From Scilla litardierei (Eukaryota > Streptophyta > Magnoliopsida > Asparagales > Asparagaceae), in assembly GCA_030789695.1 (NCBI GenBank), contig CM061136.1, positions 131,168,648 through 131,232,647 on the forward strand: a DNA stretch of 64,000 nt, written 5' to 3'. Numbering within the stretch: position 1 is the first letter of the stretch; each line of letters begins with the position of its first letter. The position numbers and the translations under genes are program-made. The notes under the pieces are model-generated. The model was given only the letters and a program-made list of their open reading frames with translations, made no database searches and was not told the DNA's origin. Positions 21,958-34,275 of the stretch are shown piece by piece.

Positions 21958-22275
21958 ATGGTCCGCACTCTTCTTCCGATGGCCGCTTCCAATTCTCTTC
22001 AGCCGGCATCTATCGGCCCTCTTTCTAGCCCCTCCATCCGATTCGCCTCCAATCCTCGATATGCCGTCTCCGGTCGCCTTTCTCCCTCAAGCCTTCCTCT
22101 CCCCCATCTCGCTGCTGATAAGCTCCGATTGTTTCTTGAAACACGAAATCTCCCTTTCGATTTACTCTTTGTTTGTGATTGTATCCGACCGTTGGAATCC
22201 CCAAATGACACACTACCACTACTTGCTAAGCATTCCGCTCATATTAGATGGTCCATTTGTTTACAGGCGGCATAA
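21958..22275 (+). CDS. Unrecognised 105-aa open frame in hAT 5' region
   Basis: The ATG at 21958 (a second at 21979) opens a frame rich in Ser, Pro and Arg at its N terminus, then a Leu-rich part. GC content is above that of its surroundings. The N-terminal style resembles an organelle-targeting peptide or the 5' exon of a host gene. It precedes the transposase and could be an untranslated first exon, a captured host fragment or chance. I recognise no family. Confidence 0.3.
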   Translation: MVRTLLPMAASNSLQPASIGPLSSPSIRFASNPRYAVSGRLSPSSLPLPHLAADKLRLFLETRNLPFDLLFVCDCIRPLESPNDTLPLLAKHSAHIRWSICLQAA

Positions 22276-22785
22276 TTTAGTTTTTCCCCCTTTTAAATTT
22301 TTTTAATGCAATTCTGTTAGAAAGTCTTAATTTTGTCAAACTTTGCATATGCCTTAGTAATTTACTCGTCTAGCTTGTAAAATTCCTCATGTTGGCTTTC
22401 TAATTAAATGATCAATGTCGTCTTTAAGAGTGTGTCAAATTGAGACGCTTGTTCATGCCAATAATACCTAGCTCGTGCAGCCTCTATATGTAGAGATGTT
22501 TTGCTTTATTTTTCAACTCAACTCTTGAAATTTTTTTAGGAAGATGATGTTTTTTGAGGAAGATGATAATGAAGTTATTGTTGATGGGGGAAGATGATAA
22601 TGAAGTTGATTTAAAAATTCCTCTTTTGAAATTTCCTCTTTTTGAATACTGAAAGTGTGAATTTTGGAAGTTTTTTGTATAGAAAAGTATGAGTTTTAAA
22701 TTGTTAGTATTACTAATGGTTATAACTTATAATTTTGTATTATAGTTATCTAATGATTCATTGATTCTAATCAAATAGGAGTCTA

Positions 22786-25215
22786 ATGGATAGTGGGGCT
22801 TCTAATTTAGATGGTTTGGTTGGACCGACGACAACACTCGAATCAACATCGGGTACGGAGGCACTCTTGAAAAAATAATTCGAGTGATCTGGGATGGAAT
22901 TATGGTACTTTGTGTGATCCTACAAATAGAGATGCAGTCAAATGCAATTTGTGCGGGTTTATATGTAGAGCAGGAGTCACTAGGCTAAAGTATCACGTTG
23001 CGGGAATAAAAGGAAAGGGTGTCGACATATGTAAGAAGGCAAGCAAAGAAGATAAGTCGTGTGTTTCGCGTTACTTGAGAAGCCGAAAGAAAAGAAGAAA
23101 GAGAAAAGCATCCGGTAAGAAGAAATGAGGGCGGAGGTTGAATTGAAAATGGAGAAAATATGGTGAATGTGGTGTCAAAGAGAAAGAAGGCAGATTATTT
23201 AGTGTCGATGGACAAGTTTGCTAATGCTATTACTCCCGATGCTCTTAATGTGCGTCAACAAAGTCTTAAAAATGCACTTGGCAAACAAAGAACACATAGT
23301 GTACATCAATATTGTGATCGATGGATATATGAATCAGGTATTCCTTTTCATGCCATCGATAATGATAGATTTAAGCAGTTTGTTGAAGCACTTGGGCAAT
23401 ATGGCCCAGGTTACCGTCCTCCAAGCCAATATCAACTTAATGAACCATTATTGAAGGAAGAAGTTGAGAGGACTAAAGGGCTTCTCAAGAAGCAAGAAGA
23501 AGAGTAGGCACGAAATGATTGTTCAATTATGACGGATGGTTGGACAGATCGAAAACGAAGAAGCATAATGAATTTATGTGTGAATTCTAGGGAAGGTACA
23601 ACTTTCCTTTCTTCCATTGAATGTTCCAAAGATGCACATACGGTGAAGTACATCTTCGATTATATTGACAAATGCATTGAAGATGTTCGGCCACAAAATG
23701 TAATACAAGTTGTGACAGACAATGCTTCTAATAATATGGCGGCTGCCCAATTGTTGAAAGAGAATAGGCCACACATGTTTTGGTCTTCTTGTGTCGTACA
23801 CACCATCGACCTCATGCTTGAAGCAATTGGTAAAGAAGTTAAATTCAAAGGTTGGATTGCTAAGGCAAAGAATTTAACTATTTTCATTTATGCACATCAT
23901 AGGACATTGGCAATGATGAGAAAGTTTACAAAGTCAAAGGACATTGTGAGGCCGGGAGTTACTAGATTTGCTACCTCATTTCTCACTTTGCAAAGCTTGA
24001 TGGAGAAGAAGGAAAAGTTCAGGCTTATGTTTACTAGTGATGATTGGACACAATCCAAATGGCCCAAAACTAATAAAGGAAAAGTGGCATATGCAATCGT
24101 GATGAGTCCATCTTTTTGGAATGGAGTAAGCTTGTGCTTGAAGGTGTTTTCTCCTTTAGTGAGAGTTCTTCGAATTGTTGATGGAGATCAAAAGCCATCA
24201 ATGGCTTCTTGTATGGAGAAATCGAACATGCAAAGAAAGATATCAAATTGGCTTACAACAATGTGGAGATTAACACTGTCCTATCATAGACATTATTGAA
24301 GGAAAAGCAAAAGATCGACTTGATAATCCATTGCACATGGCGGCCTACCAGTTGAATCCCTATTACTTCTTCAAAGATCAAGGCATAAAAGATGATCTTG
24401 TAGTCTCGGATGTAATTTTCACACGTGTTGAGCAGTTTTTCCTTGCTGAATTTGAGAAGCAAGACCTAGTGATAAATATGGGGATCCCAAAGTACAAGCA
24501 AAAGGAAGGAGATTTTGGAAGAATGTTAGCTGCAAAGGGGTGTTCAGAAAAAAATAGTACTTATGATCCAGGTATAAATCCATTACTTATTTAGATTTGT
24601 TTGATCTTAACTTAAAATATTTAATTTCTTATATGTGCTTATTTTTATTTGAGTAGTTACTTGGTGGATAACTTATGGGAATGCAACGCCAACTTTGCAA
24701 AGGATGGCCATAAAGATCCTTTCATTAACCACTAGCTCCTCGGGATGTGAAAGAAATTGGAGTGCTTTTAATAAGTACTAATAGTCTAATATTTATACAT
24801 ATTTTTATTTTTAGCTAATTTTATTTTAAACCTTTTTACTTAGATATATACAAAGAAAAGGAATATGCTTGATAGTGAAAGATTGAACAATATTGTATTT
24901 GTTCAATTCAATGCCATACTCATCAACAAATGGGCAAGAGTGAAGAATCAAAATATGGATGTACTACGTTCTCTTGATGCTATTAAAGCGCAAGCATGGA
25001 TTGTTGCTATTAGTGATGAGGAGGACGAAATGGAGGAGGGTGATAGCTTGGAGGTAGTTGAAGAAGCAACGGGGGATAGAAACCAAGAGGCTAGAGAACT
25101 TCACGAGGATGATTTTGAGTCGGATGAAGAACCTCAAGATGAAGGCGAGGAAGATTATGAATTCAACTCTGAAGATGAAGGACTTTTGGAGAGAAATGTA
25201 GATGATGGCATGTAA
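22786..25215 (+). pseudogene. hAT transposase (BED finger, DUF659, hATC), broken
   Basis: Order fits plant hAT transposases. A short N terminus starts at ATG 22786; a BED-type zinc finger follows (about 22905-23040, CNLCGF then H in RLKYHVAG). The DUF659 catalytic part runs from about 23510 (IMTDGWTDRKRRSIMNL) to 24080, including VVTDNASNN and WSSCVVHTIDLMLE. The C-terminal dimerisation region at 24680-24890 shows TPTLQRMAIKILSLT and SSSGCERNWS. An 85-bp GT-AG intron is likely at 24572-24656 and another lies near 24774-24843. Damage: a shift near 22880 in an A run, a TAG at 23505 where Trp is expected, and shifts near 24215 and 24290. The C-terminal tail is strongly acidic. Confidence 0.87.
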
Positions 25216-26183
25216 GGATAGCTTCGTCATCTCATACATCTAATCTAACATACTTTCTGAAATGAACTTATATACGTCACTTTTTGTTTGCTCTTTATAT
25301 ATGACCTACATTCTTATACTTGTAATGGTCTTAGATTAGAAGTATGTGGAACCATTGGTAGAACAATTTTTTATGAACTCTTGATATGAAAACTTTTTAT
25401 TAGCTCTATATAATGCTTGCTTTTATTTGCCTTTGATATTTACACAGCATTCATTACCTTTTTGAGAAGGAGGAGGTAAGGATGGTGAGAAGAAAGTTAG
25501 TGACTTGAAATGCATGGCTTGGGGCAGAAGCTATGCACTGATACTTTGATGATGGTTTCGTCAAATATATGGCGTCTACATCAAATCTGAGAAGAATGTT
25601 AATGAGCTCAAACTGCATTATACAAATCAGCTTCATTTAATGATTATATGAATTATGCATAGTATGGTGTTTGTTTACTTGCTTGGCTGAAATGTGTCTA
25701 TATGATGTATCAATATTATTCCTTTTCTGGCTTTAGACAGCACTTGTGAACAAAGTTTATTCAAGATATTGAACTAGGACATGCAAAAATCGATGTTCCT
25801 TCAAGTATCAGCAAATTTCATTCAGATCCAATTATCCAAATAGCTTTAACACTGTGTTAATCGATTGCTTTGATATTGATGACATATTGACGTCACATAC
25901 TTTTTAGTTATGTAAACAATTACTTTTTAGTAAAGTAACACTTTAGTTAATTGTAAGCACACATCTCAATGTAGATGGAAGGCTATGGATTTGGTAGGAT
26001 TTGGAAACTAATCCATCTAAGTGGAGCATAGTCTATTGTCTATATATATATATATATAATATAATATACACACATTTACTGCCTTAAGCCACGCCTTGAA
26101 TAACGTTGTGGCTCCGCCAAGGCTCCTAAGGCTTGAGGCTTGACCGCATCACCACGCCATGCCTCACACCATTTAGAACCTTG

Positions 26184-26990
26184 GCTGACACTGTCTTGTC
26201 AAAGATGGCACGGCCGTGTGGCGACAGGAACTCGCAAGGCTGCCCAAATCAGCAGAAATTTTTAGCATTGACACCTTGTGTCCCAAAAAATGTAGAAAAT
26301 TACTCCGACCTCCAAAAATTATGAAAAAATATGCATTGGAATCGAGACTTCATGATCTTCAGCTGAAAAATAACAGATGATAAAGATAAAGACATTAATA
26401 AGCTGTAAAAATTATGTTTTAAGCATAAGTAAACGATAAGCTCCAATATTAAGATATGTCATCAAAATGTGTGTATCGGAACCAAAATGAACACAAATTT
26501 TGCACAAAGTGCCATCTAATGAGGGTTAACATATGCATATTGAACCCAAATCAGAGTATCAATAGGTATATCATCTATGCCCCCTGCATCCATACGACAT
26601 AAGATAATTGTGAATTCAATTAGTTTAACCAACTGAACTGAACATTTAAAATAAAAATATGTGTACATGTCACATCGGGTGGTGGGATATATCGGGAAGG
26701 GGAGACTTGTCCTGTAGTGCCTGAAAATTTATAAAGAATTTTATGCAATTAGTTATTCAAAAAAATTAAAAGGTGCAAGTTATACAGACATACTAAAACT
26801 ACAAAATATGTGTACCAGATAAAGATGGATGGGGGTATGTTCAAATGGGGAGTCATGTCATGCATGGGCTAAAATGTTTTATAAATTTTAGCATAACTTG
26901 TCGCACATTATACGACCATTCTAAAACTACGAAATAAGCATACTTGTCACAAAGGGCGGGGCCCCCTATACCTGATGAAAAAACCGCTGC
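26184..26990. other. Repeat DNA right of the hAT insertion
   Basis: Continues the unit of 20481-21688. No coding frame; nothing recognised beyond the CACGGCCGTG palindrome. Confidence 0.4.
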
Positions 26991-28265
26991 AAAAACTATC
27001 TTCATCTGCATTTCATAATATTTTTTAATAAAAAGGAAAATTGATGTATAAGTGTTGTAAATATTTTGGGTAATACATATAAAATAAAAGTGCTGTAAAC
27101 AAAATGAAAATTAAAAAAGTAAAAATTTTAAAAATTACATTTTTTAATTTTTTTTTGTGTTAGAAAAATTTTAAAAAAATGAAAAAGTGAAATTTATAAA
27201 AAGATTTTTTTAAAAAGTGAAAATTATACAAATTTGAGCTTAATGAATATCTTTCTTTTGTTCATTGGAAAAGCCATTTTGGATTAAAATCATATTATGT
27301 ATAGAATTCTAGTATTATTTTCTTGACTATGTTTGCATGATTGACTTTATGAATAGTTAAAACATGTTCGATAACGAATAACTAAATTTCTACATCTTTA
27401 TCTTACATTTTCACGGCATCGATTGTCATTATTATAGGGTGTTGTTTTCATAAATATTGGAAAGTATGTGAAGGTGGATTAAAAAATGCAAAGTATGTTA
27501 CTTGATGGGATATGTAGTGTCATGTCTTGGATGAAAAACAAAGCTTATGAAAAAAAAATATTGAAAAAGAAAAGAAAAATCGTATGAAAAGAAAAGAAAA
27601 GAAAAATCTTATGAAAAGAAAAGAAAAGGAAAAGAATGAAAAATGGATATGATCCATGGTTATGTTACAACCCACGGGCATCCGAGTTATGCTATAGATT
27701 TATTTCTTTTAGTGTATAATTCCGTCAAGCAATGCCATCCTCGTCTAAGAGTCCTTGGCAATGTATGGTGATGGTATCTTGAACTCATGACTCATGAGGT
27801 GGGGAAATACAATTCTTCTAAAAAATACATACAAATTTGGATAATTGGTTTGAACGGTTGAATTTCATGATTACTTCTCCCTATGACCTTAACTTTTGAT
27901 CATCACACAAGCATGAAGATGTTTTAATCATAGTTATGAATTATTGGGTATCGACTGACTATTCATTAGTGTCATCATGTAATTGTATGTCTTGTTTAAT
28001 AATTCTTTATTTTCTATATGGCATTTGGTATTTTTATCTTGTGTGTTCTTTTGATGATAAGAAAAGGGGGAGAGAATGTTAAGATTGGATTTATGATGAT
28101 GCATATCGATATGGGGATTTTATCGATAGGGGGAGCTATTTGCTAATGACTATATCTCGTTGACATGCATGATCACACTTCACAAGCACAACACACAATG
28201 ATATGTTTTTGAGCTTTTATCGATCAAATCTTAATTCCAATTTGTCATCGTTAAAAGGGGAAGAT
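26991..28265 (+). other. 3' internal tail of Sirevirus-like element C
   Basis: AT-rich, noncoding. 27640-27780 resembles the tail of element A (3900-4030), with ACAACCCACG and GTCAAGCAATGCCA in the same order. GGGGGAG-type purine tracts occur near 28063 and 28127, and the last (28254-28263) precedes the LTR. The 5' part of this element is not in the window or has been lost. Confidence 0.6.
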
Positions 28266-29990
28266 TGTTGAAAACAACTGTCTAGGTTTTCTTTTTTGAT
28301 GATAACCAACCTTCATGAATTATTTTGATGTGTTTGTTAAGTGATTTTAGGTCAAAACAAGACAACGGAGAGCTAAGGTCAGTTTGGTCATTTTGGTGAT
28401 AAACGGCACTTTGGGCATAAAAGTGTAATTTGGTCATTTTTCAAATTTTCCACACGTTAGAAAAGCATCAACTATGATCATGAATCATGAGGAAGCTAAC
28501 GAGGAAGTCTCATAAATTTTCTGACTTGAAAACTAATCAAAAATGACTTAAATAAGCTTGGGGTAAAATTATACATTACAAACAAAATAGGCTAGTTATG
28601 TGTGTGTGTCTGTGTGTGTGTGTGCGCGCGCGTGTGTGTGTTTGTGTATGTGAGGCCGGCGTGAAAAACCTCCTCTCTCCCAAATAGTGCGGCTGTGCAT
28701 CATAGGATTAAAAAAATTATCAAAAGAGAAAGAGGGGGGGAGAAAGCTAAGGGTTGTTTGGATCTTTCACTCTTTTGTTTATTGTTTTTTGTAGGGCAAA
28801 CAAACCGAAGTGGGCTGATTCCTTTCAGAGAGCACACCCCTGTACGGCCACAAAGAAATTCCATTGTTTGCACAATGAAGAGAAGAGCACAAAGATATTT
28901 AATAGTTTACTTGTTTGAGTTCTAACTTGCTATTTTTTCAGGCATCTTTAATCCATCTTTGTGTATAAAAAGACAAAAGAGAGAAACACAAAGTTGCAGC
29001 CACTTATTAAGTTGTGTGGGCACAAAAAACCAAAACACAAAAGCTGCCATCAATTATCAAATAGAGAGAGAGAGAGAGAGAGAAAGAAAAGAGAGAGGCA
29101 AATGCTCTTTGCACCTCATTCCCTGAGGTGCATGTACTCTTTTCCAAAAAAAGTAAATATACCACTTTACACAGTCAAATCATCCTCTCCCTCATCGGAA
29201 AAAAGCACAAATTGGCACTGACTGCAACATGCACCTCATTTCTTGTGGTGCATGTAGCACTTTCCAAGAGAAAAAAACAACTTTGTAATTATCTCTATTG
29301 ATCTGTGAGTGCAAGTTTTTTTTCTTTTAAGCAGGATTTAAGACTCACGTCAGAAAAGGAGAATCTGCACCAGAGCCGAGAACAAACGTTCAAATTTTCA
29401 CAAAAGTCCCGACGATTCAGAAAACTGCAAAAAGGATCATGAAAGTTTGAGAAGCCATATCTTTCAGCATAGACCTCCGATTGAAAAACAGTCAGAACCA
29501 TTGCAGAGTTGTCTATGAGGATAATGACGAGAACACATCGACGTCACAAACTGAGCACTCTGAAATTTTTTATTAATATTTTTGTGGTACAGTGCGATTT
29601 GAACCTTGTATTATTTTTACATTATTTTTTGGTTAGAGAGATACGTAGGCGTAGTTCTGGGATTCTTGATTCACGGGACGTGGATTAATATAGAGTCGAG
29701 CAAGTTAGATTAGTTCGATGGATAATGTGAGTTGTGAGTCTATAGAGCTTGTAAGCGTGGAGCATGGAATTTGCGAGTAATGTGTGTCTGTAGGCGTATT
29801 GAGACTGATTGATCTATTAGTGGATTTTGGACGTTGCTGGAGTAGGTCTAGTTTTGACCGGACTAGGGTATATCTGGTGTCATCTGTGTTTGGCTGTGAT
29901 TTCTATTTTTATCTGCATGTGTGTTGCACATTATTTTATTTTGTCGATCACCATATTCATCCCCTGTAAGGTGTACTTATCAATCCAACA
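28266..29990 (+). repeat. Element C 3' LTR, 1725 bp
   Basis: Starts TGTTGA after a purine tract and ends CCAACA, with CCCC-rich sequence shortly before the end as in other Sirevirus LTRs. It holds a GT/GC microsatellite (about 28599-28645), an AG run (29063-29084) and two related stem-loops: TGCACCTCA/TGAGGTGCA at 29110-29132 (perfect) and 29230-29252 (one mismatch). No second LTR copy is visible. Confidence 0.7.
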
Positions 29991-30059
29991 CCAGCTTCCA
30001 TCGCATAGTCTGGGGCAAAGGATCACCATCATCTTGTTAGAAGTTTTGATGAAGCTCCA

Positions 30060-31870
30060 TGTTGAGTATTGGACTTCTCCCTACTTGGTGTTAATGATGA
30101 ACAAACATAAATACTTGTGACTAATCCCCTATTTTGCAGTTAATCCATTGCCTAAGCTTATTATGAAGATCAACTAGCAATGGATGACTCACATACGTCA
30201 TTGAAGGCAAATGACATGAATTGAATGATCGTAGAATGATGATTGAAGCTCCGTAAAGACTTCAAGCTCATACGATGGAAAGAAGAGTTTATTCGTCAAT
30301 GTAATTTTTCTTTTATCTCTTCTAGTATGTCGCTTAGAAGTAGAACTTTGATGGAGCACTCACACACATCTACATTCTGTCATAGGACATCATTAGACCT
30401 TTGTCCTTTGATCCCAATTCAATTCTCTTTTGTTTGTGCTATGATTGTTTATATCAGCCGACTAATTAACAGTTTACAGTCGCATGTCTCAAAAATAGTC
30501 GACTGTGTTTTGCTCTACAGTCGCCTGTTATGCACAGACTATTACAATATGTTTTGGGCCTTCTCTGATTATTTCGCACAGGCTACTGTTGAACGATTCA
30601 CAGGCGCCTATCCTAGTGACAGTCGACTGTGTATTGTAAATCAGTCGCCTGTCTCTCCTTGCCCAAACTCTGTTTGATCTGAATTCTACGGCCAGTCGAC
30701 TTATGCTGTATATACAGTCGACTGTCTACTAGATCAGTCGACTGTCTATGCTGCAACAGTCGCCTGTCTGTAAGTCATTTCTTTGACTCAGCTCTCTAGA
30801 AATTTCTCTTGTTTTTGACAGTCGTCTGTTTAAGGTTTTACAGTCGCCTGTTCTGATTAACAGTCGACTGTATTACTTGAATCAGTCGTCTGTCATGTAT
30901 CTTGTGAGATTTCCAGTATTTGTCTAACTTACTCTCCTCTCGGCCAGTCGCTTGTCGAAGAAGTTACAGTCGCCTGTTGGTTTAACAGACGACTGTCTTT
31001 GCTTCATCAGTCGACTGTCCACGTGGTAAGTTACCGTTATGAATTCTCACCTACCCTTGCTGACTGTGCAACAGTCGACTGTGGATTGTTCAACAGTCGA
31101 CTGTCGCGAGTTCAGATTATATCCGTTGAGATTTTTCTCATGGATTCCAATTGGGTTTTTGCCTAAACTGTTTTGTGGATTTGAGAAAGCTATAAATAGA
31201 GCTTCTACTGTTCCATTGGAAGGTGACTCATTCATTGCAAAATCTCTCAAGCTTTCATTTCCAAAGATCAAAGCTCTCAAATCCAAAGCCCTAAGTATTT
31301 CCAAATCTTGTTCTCTTGCTCTCCAACCTAGAACCAACGATTGATCTTCTAGGCAATTGGTGCAGTCAAGAGAAAGGGCTTTCTGCTCTCTTCCAAGAGA
31401 GTTCTTCAACACACATCACACTTCTCCTTCAGTTCTACTTCAAGGCATAGGTGATTGTAAGTGTTGCTTTCATATTTCATAACTTTCGTTATTTGAATTG
31501 TCCTCTCGGTTGTGAGAGTGGTTTTGCTTGATCCCTGGTTATGGGAGTTAAGGACATCGATTGTATTCGATTGCACTTGTAGGGTTGCTACAAGTGGGCT
31601 TTAAGGAAACCTTAAGTTAGGGTTCTAACTTGAGTATCTGGTGGTATCCGGGTGGTAGGGACGTAGGATTACCGGGAACAAGTCGAGAGTTGACTTGGGT
31701 AATCCGAACCCTTGAAACATCTCTGCGTTTGCGTGTGTTTCTCTTTGGGTCGTTTTTCTATTCCGCACTATTTGTTGGATTGCATTTTATTTGGCGTGAA
31801 TTCCTTTAAATTTGTATAAACACTATTCAACTCCCCTTCTAGTGTTTTCCTTATAGACAGGGTCCTTACA
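30060..31870 (+). repeat. Element D 5' LTR with palindrome lattice
   Basis: Starts TGTTGA, ends CCTTACA. Between 30455 and 31104 some 22 copies of a degenerate palindrome (consensus CAGTCGACTG) lie in quartets with 22/19-20/22-bp spacing, repeating about every 126 bp. The 3' LTR lacks one ~20-bp copy unit near 31082, which explains the length difference. Confidence 0.95.
31191..31198 (+). promoter_or_regulatory. TATA box of element D 5' LTR
   Basis: TATAAATA, about 90 bp after the last palindrome, so the palindrome array sits where upstream promoter elements belong. Same box at 40803-40810. Confidence 0.7.
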
Positions 31871-31872
31871 AT

Positions 31873-31884
31873 TGGTATCGGAGC
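31873..31884 (+). promoter_or_regulatory. Element D primer binding site
   Basis: TGGTATCGGAGC, two bases after the LTR; one mismatch (G for A) to the usual initiator tRNA-Met complement. Confidence 0.85.
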
Positions 31885-31898
31885 GCAAAGTTTTATCT

Positions 31899-34221
31899 AT
31901 GGTATCCAACAACAACAACGTTCCTCCGTCGCCTACGTACAACAATCACGACCGTGATGGAGCGTCCACTCTTTTCGAAGGTCAATCTATGGTACGTCCT
32001 CCACGTTTCAATGGTACTAATTTTGGCTATTGGAAGTGTAGGATGGAGACATTCCTTAGGAGTGCTTCTCTTTGGAGAACTCAACACAAGGAGTACGTCG
32101 AGCCCGCCGAAGAGGATTTCGAGAAATGGACGACTTCCGAGAAGTTCACCGAAGTCAACAATGCTAAAGTAATGAACGCTCTTCATTGTGCGTTGGACCC
32201 GAATGAGTTCAACAAGATATGCACATGTAAGAGTGCATATCAAATTTGGAACCATCTCATCGTTACCCACGAGGGAACGAAAAGGTAAAGCTTTCAAAGT
32301 TATATGTTGCCGTGCAAAACTTCGACTTGTTTCATATGCATGAAAATGAGAGCATTGCGTCGATGTATGGACGCATTACCGACATCACAAATGAATTGGA
32401 AGCCCTTGGCTAAATCTACACCGAACCTGAAAAGGTAAGGAAGATCATCATGGGGATGACCTCCAAATGGGAAAGAAGAGCAATCGCCATTGAGGAGGTC
32501 AATGACTTGAAGAACTACACCGTGGTGAATCTCATCGGGACTCTTATGTCTTAAAAAAGTAAGACGGGATAACCGATTGAAGATTCGAGCCATGATGAAT
32601 CCCTCGGAGGCCAAGAAGAAAGCTTTGGCATTCAACGCCAATTCATCATCCTCCGAAAGTGATGAATCCGAGAACGAGATGGATTTGGTAAATGGCCCAA
32701 ATGGCGAAGAAGTTCCAACGCTTTTTTCGCAAAGGTAAATTTTCCTCAAACAAATATTTTGAGTCTACTAATGCTACTTCCTCTCTTTGTTATAAGTGTA
32801 ATAAGCCATGGCACATCAAGAGGGATTGTCCAATGCTAAACAACAAAGAAAAATGGAAGGCACCAAAGTACCACAAGTCTGACAAGAACAAGAGAGACAA
32901 GAAGAAAGGACTCGTAGGTACCTTTGACGACTCAAGTGATGACTCATCAAGTGATTTCGATGATGAGAAGGGAGAGAGCGCCCACATGTGTTTCATGGCA
33001 CTTGAAGATCCACTCTCGGATGAGAGTGATTCCGACACGGATGACACCGAGGTAACAATGGATGAACTTCATATTGCTAATGAAGAACTATTTGCTAAAT
33101 ACCAATCTTTAATGCTTAGATACACTAGCTTAAAGAAATCAAATGTTAGCAAGTCATCCATTCCATGCATTATCAACAATGACACCATTGTTGATACTTT
33201 AACTCTTGAGAAAGCAAACTTAGCTTCTCAAAATGTCACATTGAGAGTTGAGGCGAACTCCCTCAAATCTCAACTAGATCAAACACATCCCATGGATAAT
33301 AGTGATCTAGTTACACGTCACACACAATTAGGTTTAGAGAATGATTCTATTAAAACCCAAGTGCACAAGCTCAAAGCACGGGTGTCCACCTTGGATATCA
33401 ACATTTCTTCTTTAAAGGAGAAATATGAGCTCATGTCCTCCCGTATTGTGAGATTCAATAAGGGAAAAGGACAATTGGATGATTTGCTTGCAAACCAATT
33501 TCCGGCCACACATCGTGTTGGCCTTTGATTTGTAAAAGCGAATGCATCTAATGCTCGCACCTCCTATAGTGGTGTCACTATAGATTTTGTGAGGGCTTCC
33601 TCCGGTGCATCCACAAGTGGTGTCAAAGACACTATAGGTAGCAATCCTACCAAGAATGTCACCACATCACCTTCTCTTCTTTTTGACAAGAAACCCACTA
33701 AGGGTGGAAACCAAAAGCAAGGCCATGCTTATATGTACACTAACACTCATCCATGTAGGAAACATTCTACTTCACAAGTGGATAATCATGACACATTTTA
33801 TGCTCCGCACCCACGGACACGTACACAACCACACATTGTACGTGCTCCTATACACCCGTATGCTCATACACATCATTATTTCATGTATGCTCATCCTCCA
33901 CATGTCATGCATGATCAATATGCTTCATATAATATGCATGTTCCCAAGCATACATATCATTCTAGAATGTACAATGCATATCCTCCACCACATCTCTATG
34001 CTAGAAATCATGTTCCTAAGAAGCATGCACCACATAGAAATCCAACACATATGCATGCAACTAGGAATAGGACTCCCAAGATGTACACTATTTGGGGTCC
34101 TAAGAACACTAGTCTAAATGTTAGGAATGCTTATGTTGATTCCTACTTTCATGATGTGATTAGAAATAGTAACTATGTTGGGAAGCGGAAGTCCACTTGG
34201 ACTTGGCTACCAAAGGGCTAA
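31899..34221 (+). pseudogene. gag: Element D gag (broken)
   Basis: The ATG at 31899 begins a gag with the PPRFNGTNFGYWK motif and WNHLIVTHEGTKR; a one-base loss near 32286 ends that frame. The capsid part continues in other frames with stops near 32412 and 32555 and another shift near 32690. From 32692 a single frame holds a complete CCHC knuckle (CYKCNKPWHIKRDC), an acidic stretch and a long Leu/Lys/Glu coiled coil. A TGA at 33526 is followed in the same frame by a His/Pro/Tyr-rich tail to 34221, where WTWLPKG marks the usual end of Sirevirus gag. The start at ATG 31899 is preferred over an in-frame TTG at 31872. Confidence 0.88.
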
Positions 34222-34275
34222 TCCCCTTGGACCCAACAAACATTGGGTACCATAAGCTTATGGTATATTATATAG

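Larger units (their letters stand above)
21689..26183 (+). mobile_element. hAT-superfamily DNA transposon, 4.5 kb
   Basis: The left end begins CAAGGTTCAAAA and the right end is the inverse of CAAGGTTCTAAA. Flanking 8-mers GATGACAC (21681-21688) and GCTGACAC (26184-26191) agree at 7 of 8 bases, a slightly decayed hAT duplication. Subterminal regions are full of CCATGG, GGCGC and similar repeats, as usual in hAT binding regions. It encodes a broken transposase. 25216-25734 and the stretch before 22786 are noncoding apart from one short open frame near the left end. Confidence 0.93.

Noticed and set aside
17785..26183. One 8.4-kb transposon with ~450-bp inverted ends
   Set aside because: The outer match is explained by two separate hAT copies in opposite orientation, each with its own 8-bp duplication.
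30455..31104. CRISPR-like array of short repeats with unlike spacers
   Set aside because: Repeats are 10-11 bp, degenerate, in a plant retrotransposon LTR, and recur in both LTRs and in element F. CRISPR arrays have longer, near-identical repeats and occur in prokaryotes.
31047..31412. 121-aa minus-strand frame in the D LTR, repeated at 40671-41024
   Set aside because: Present only because LTR sequence is duplicated; antisense to the transcript leader; no domain.
33656..34117. 153-aa Met/His/Leu-rich frame overlapping the D gag tail
   Set aside because: Shifted shadow of the His/Pro/Tyr-rich gag tail frame.
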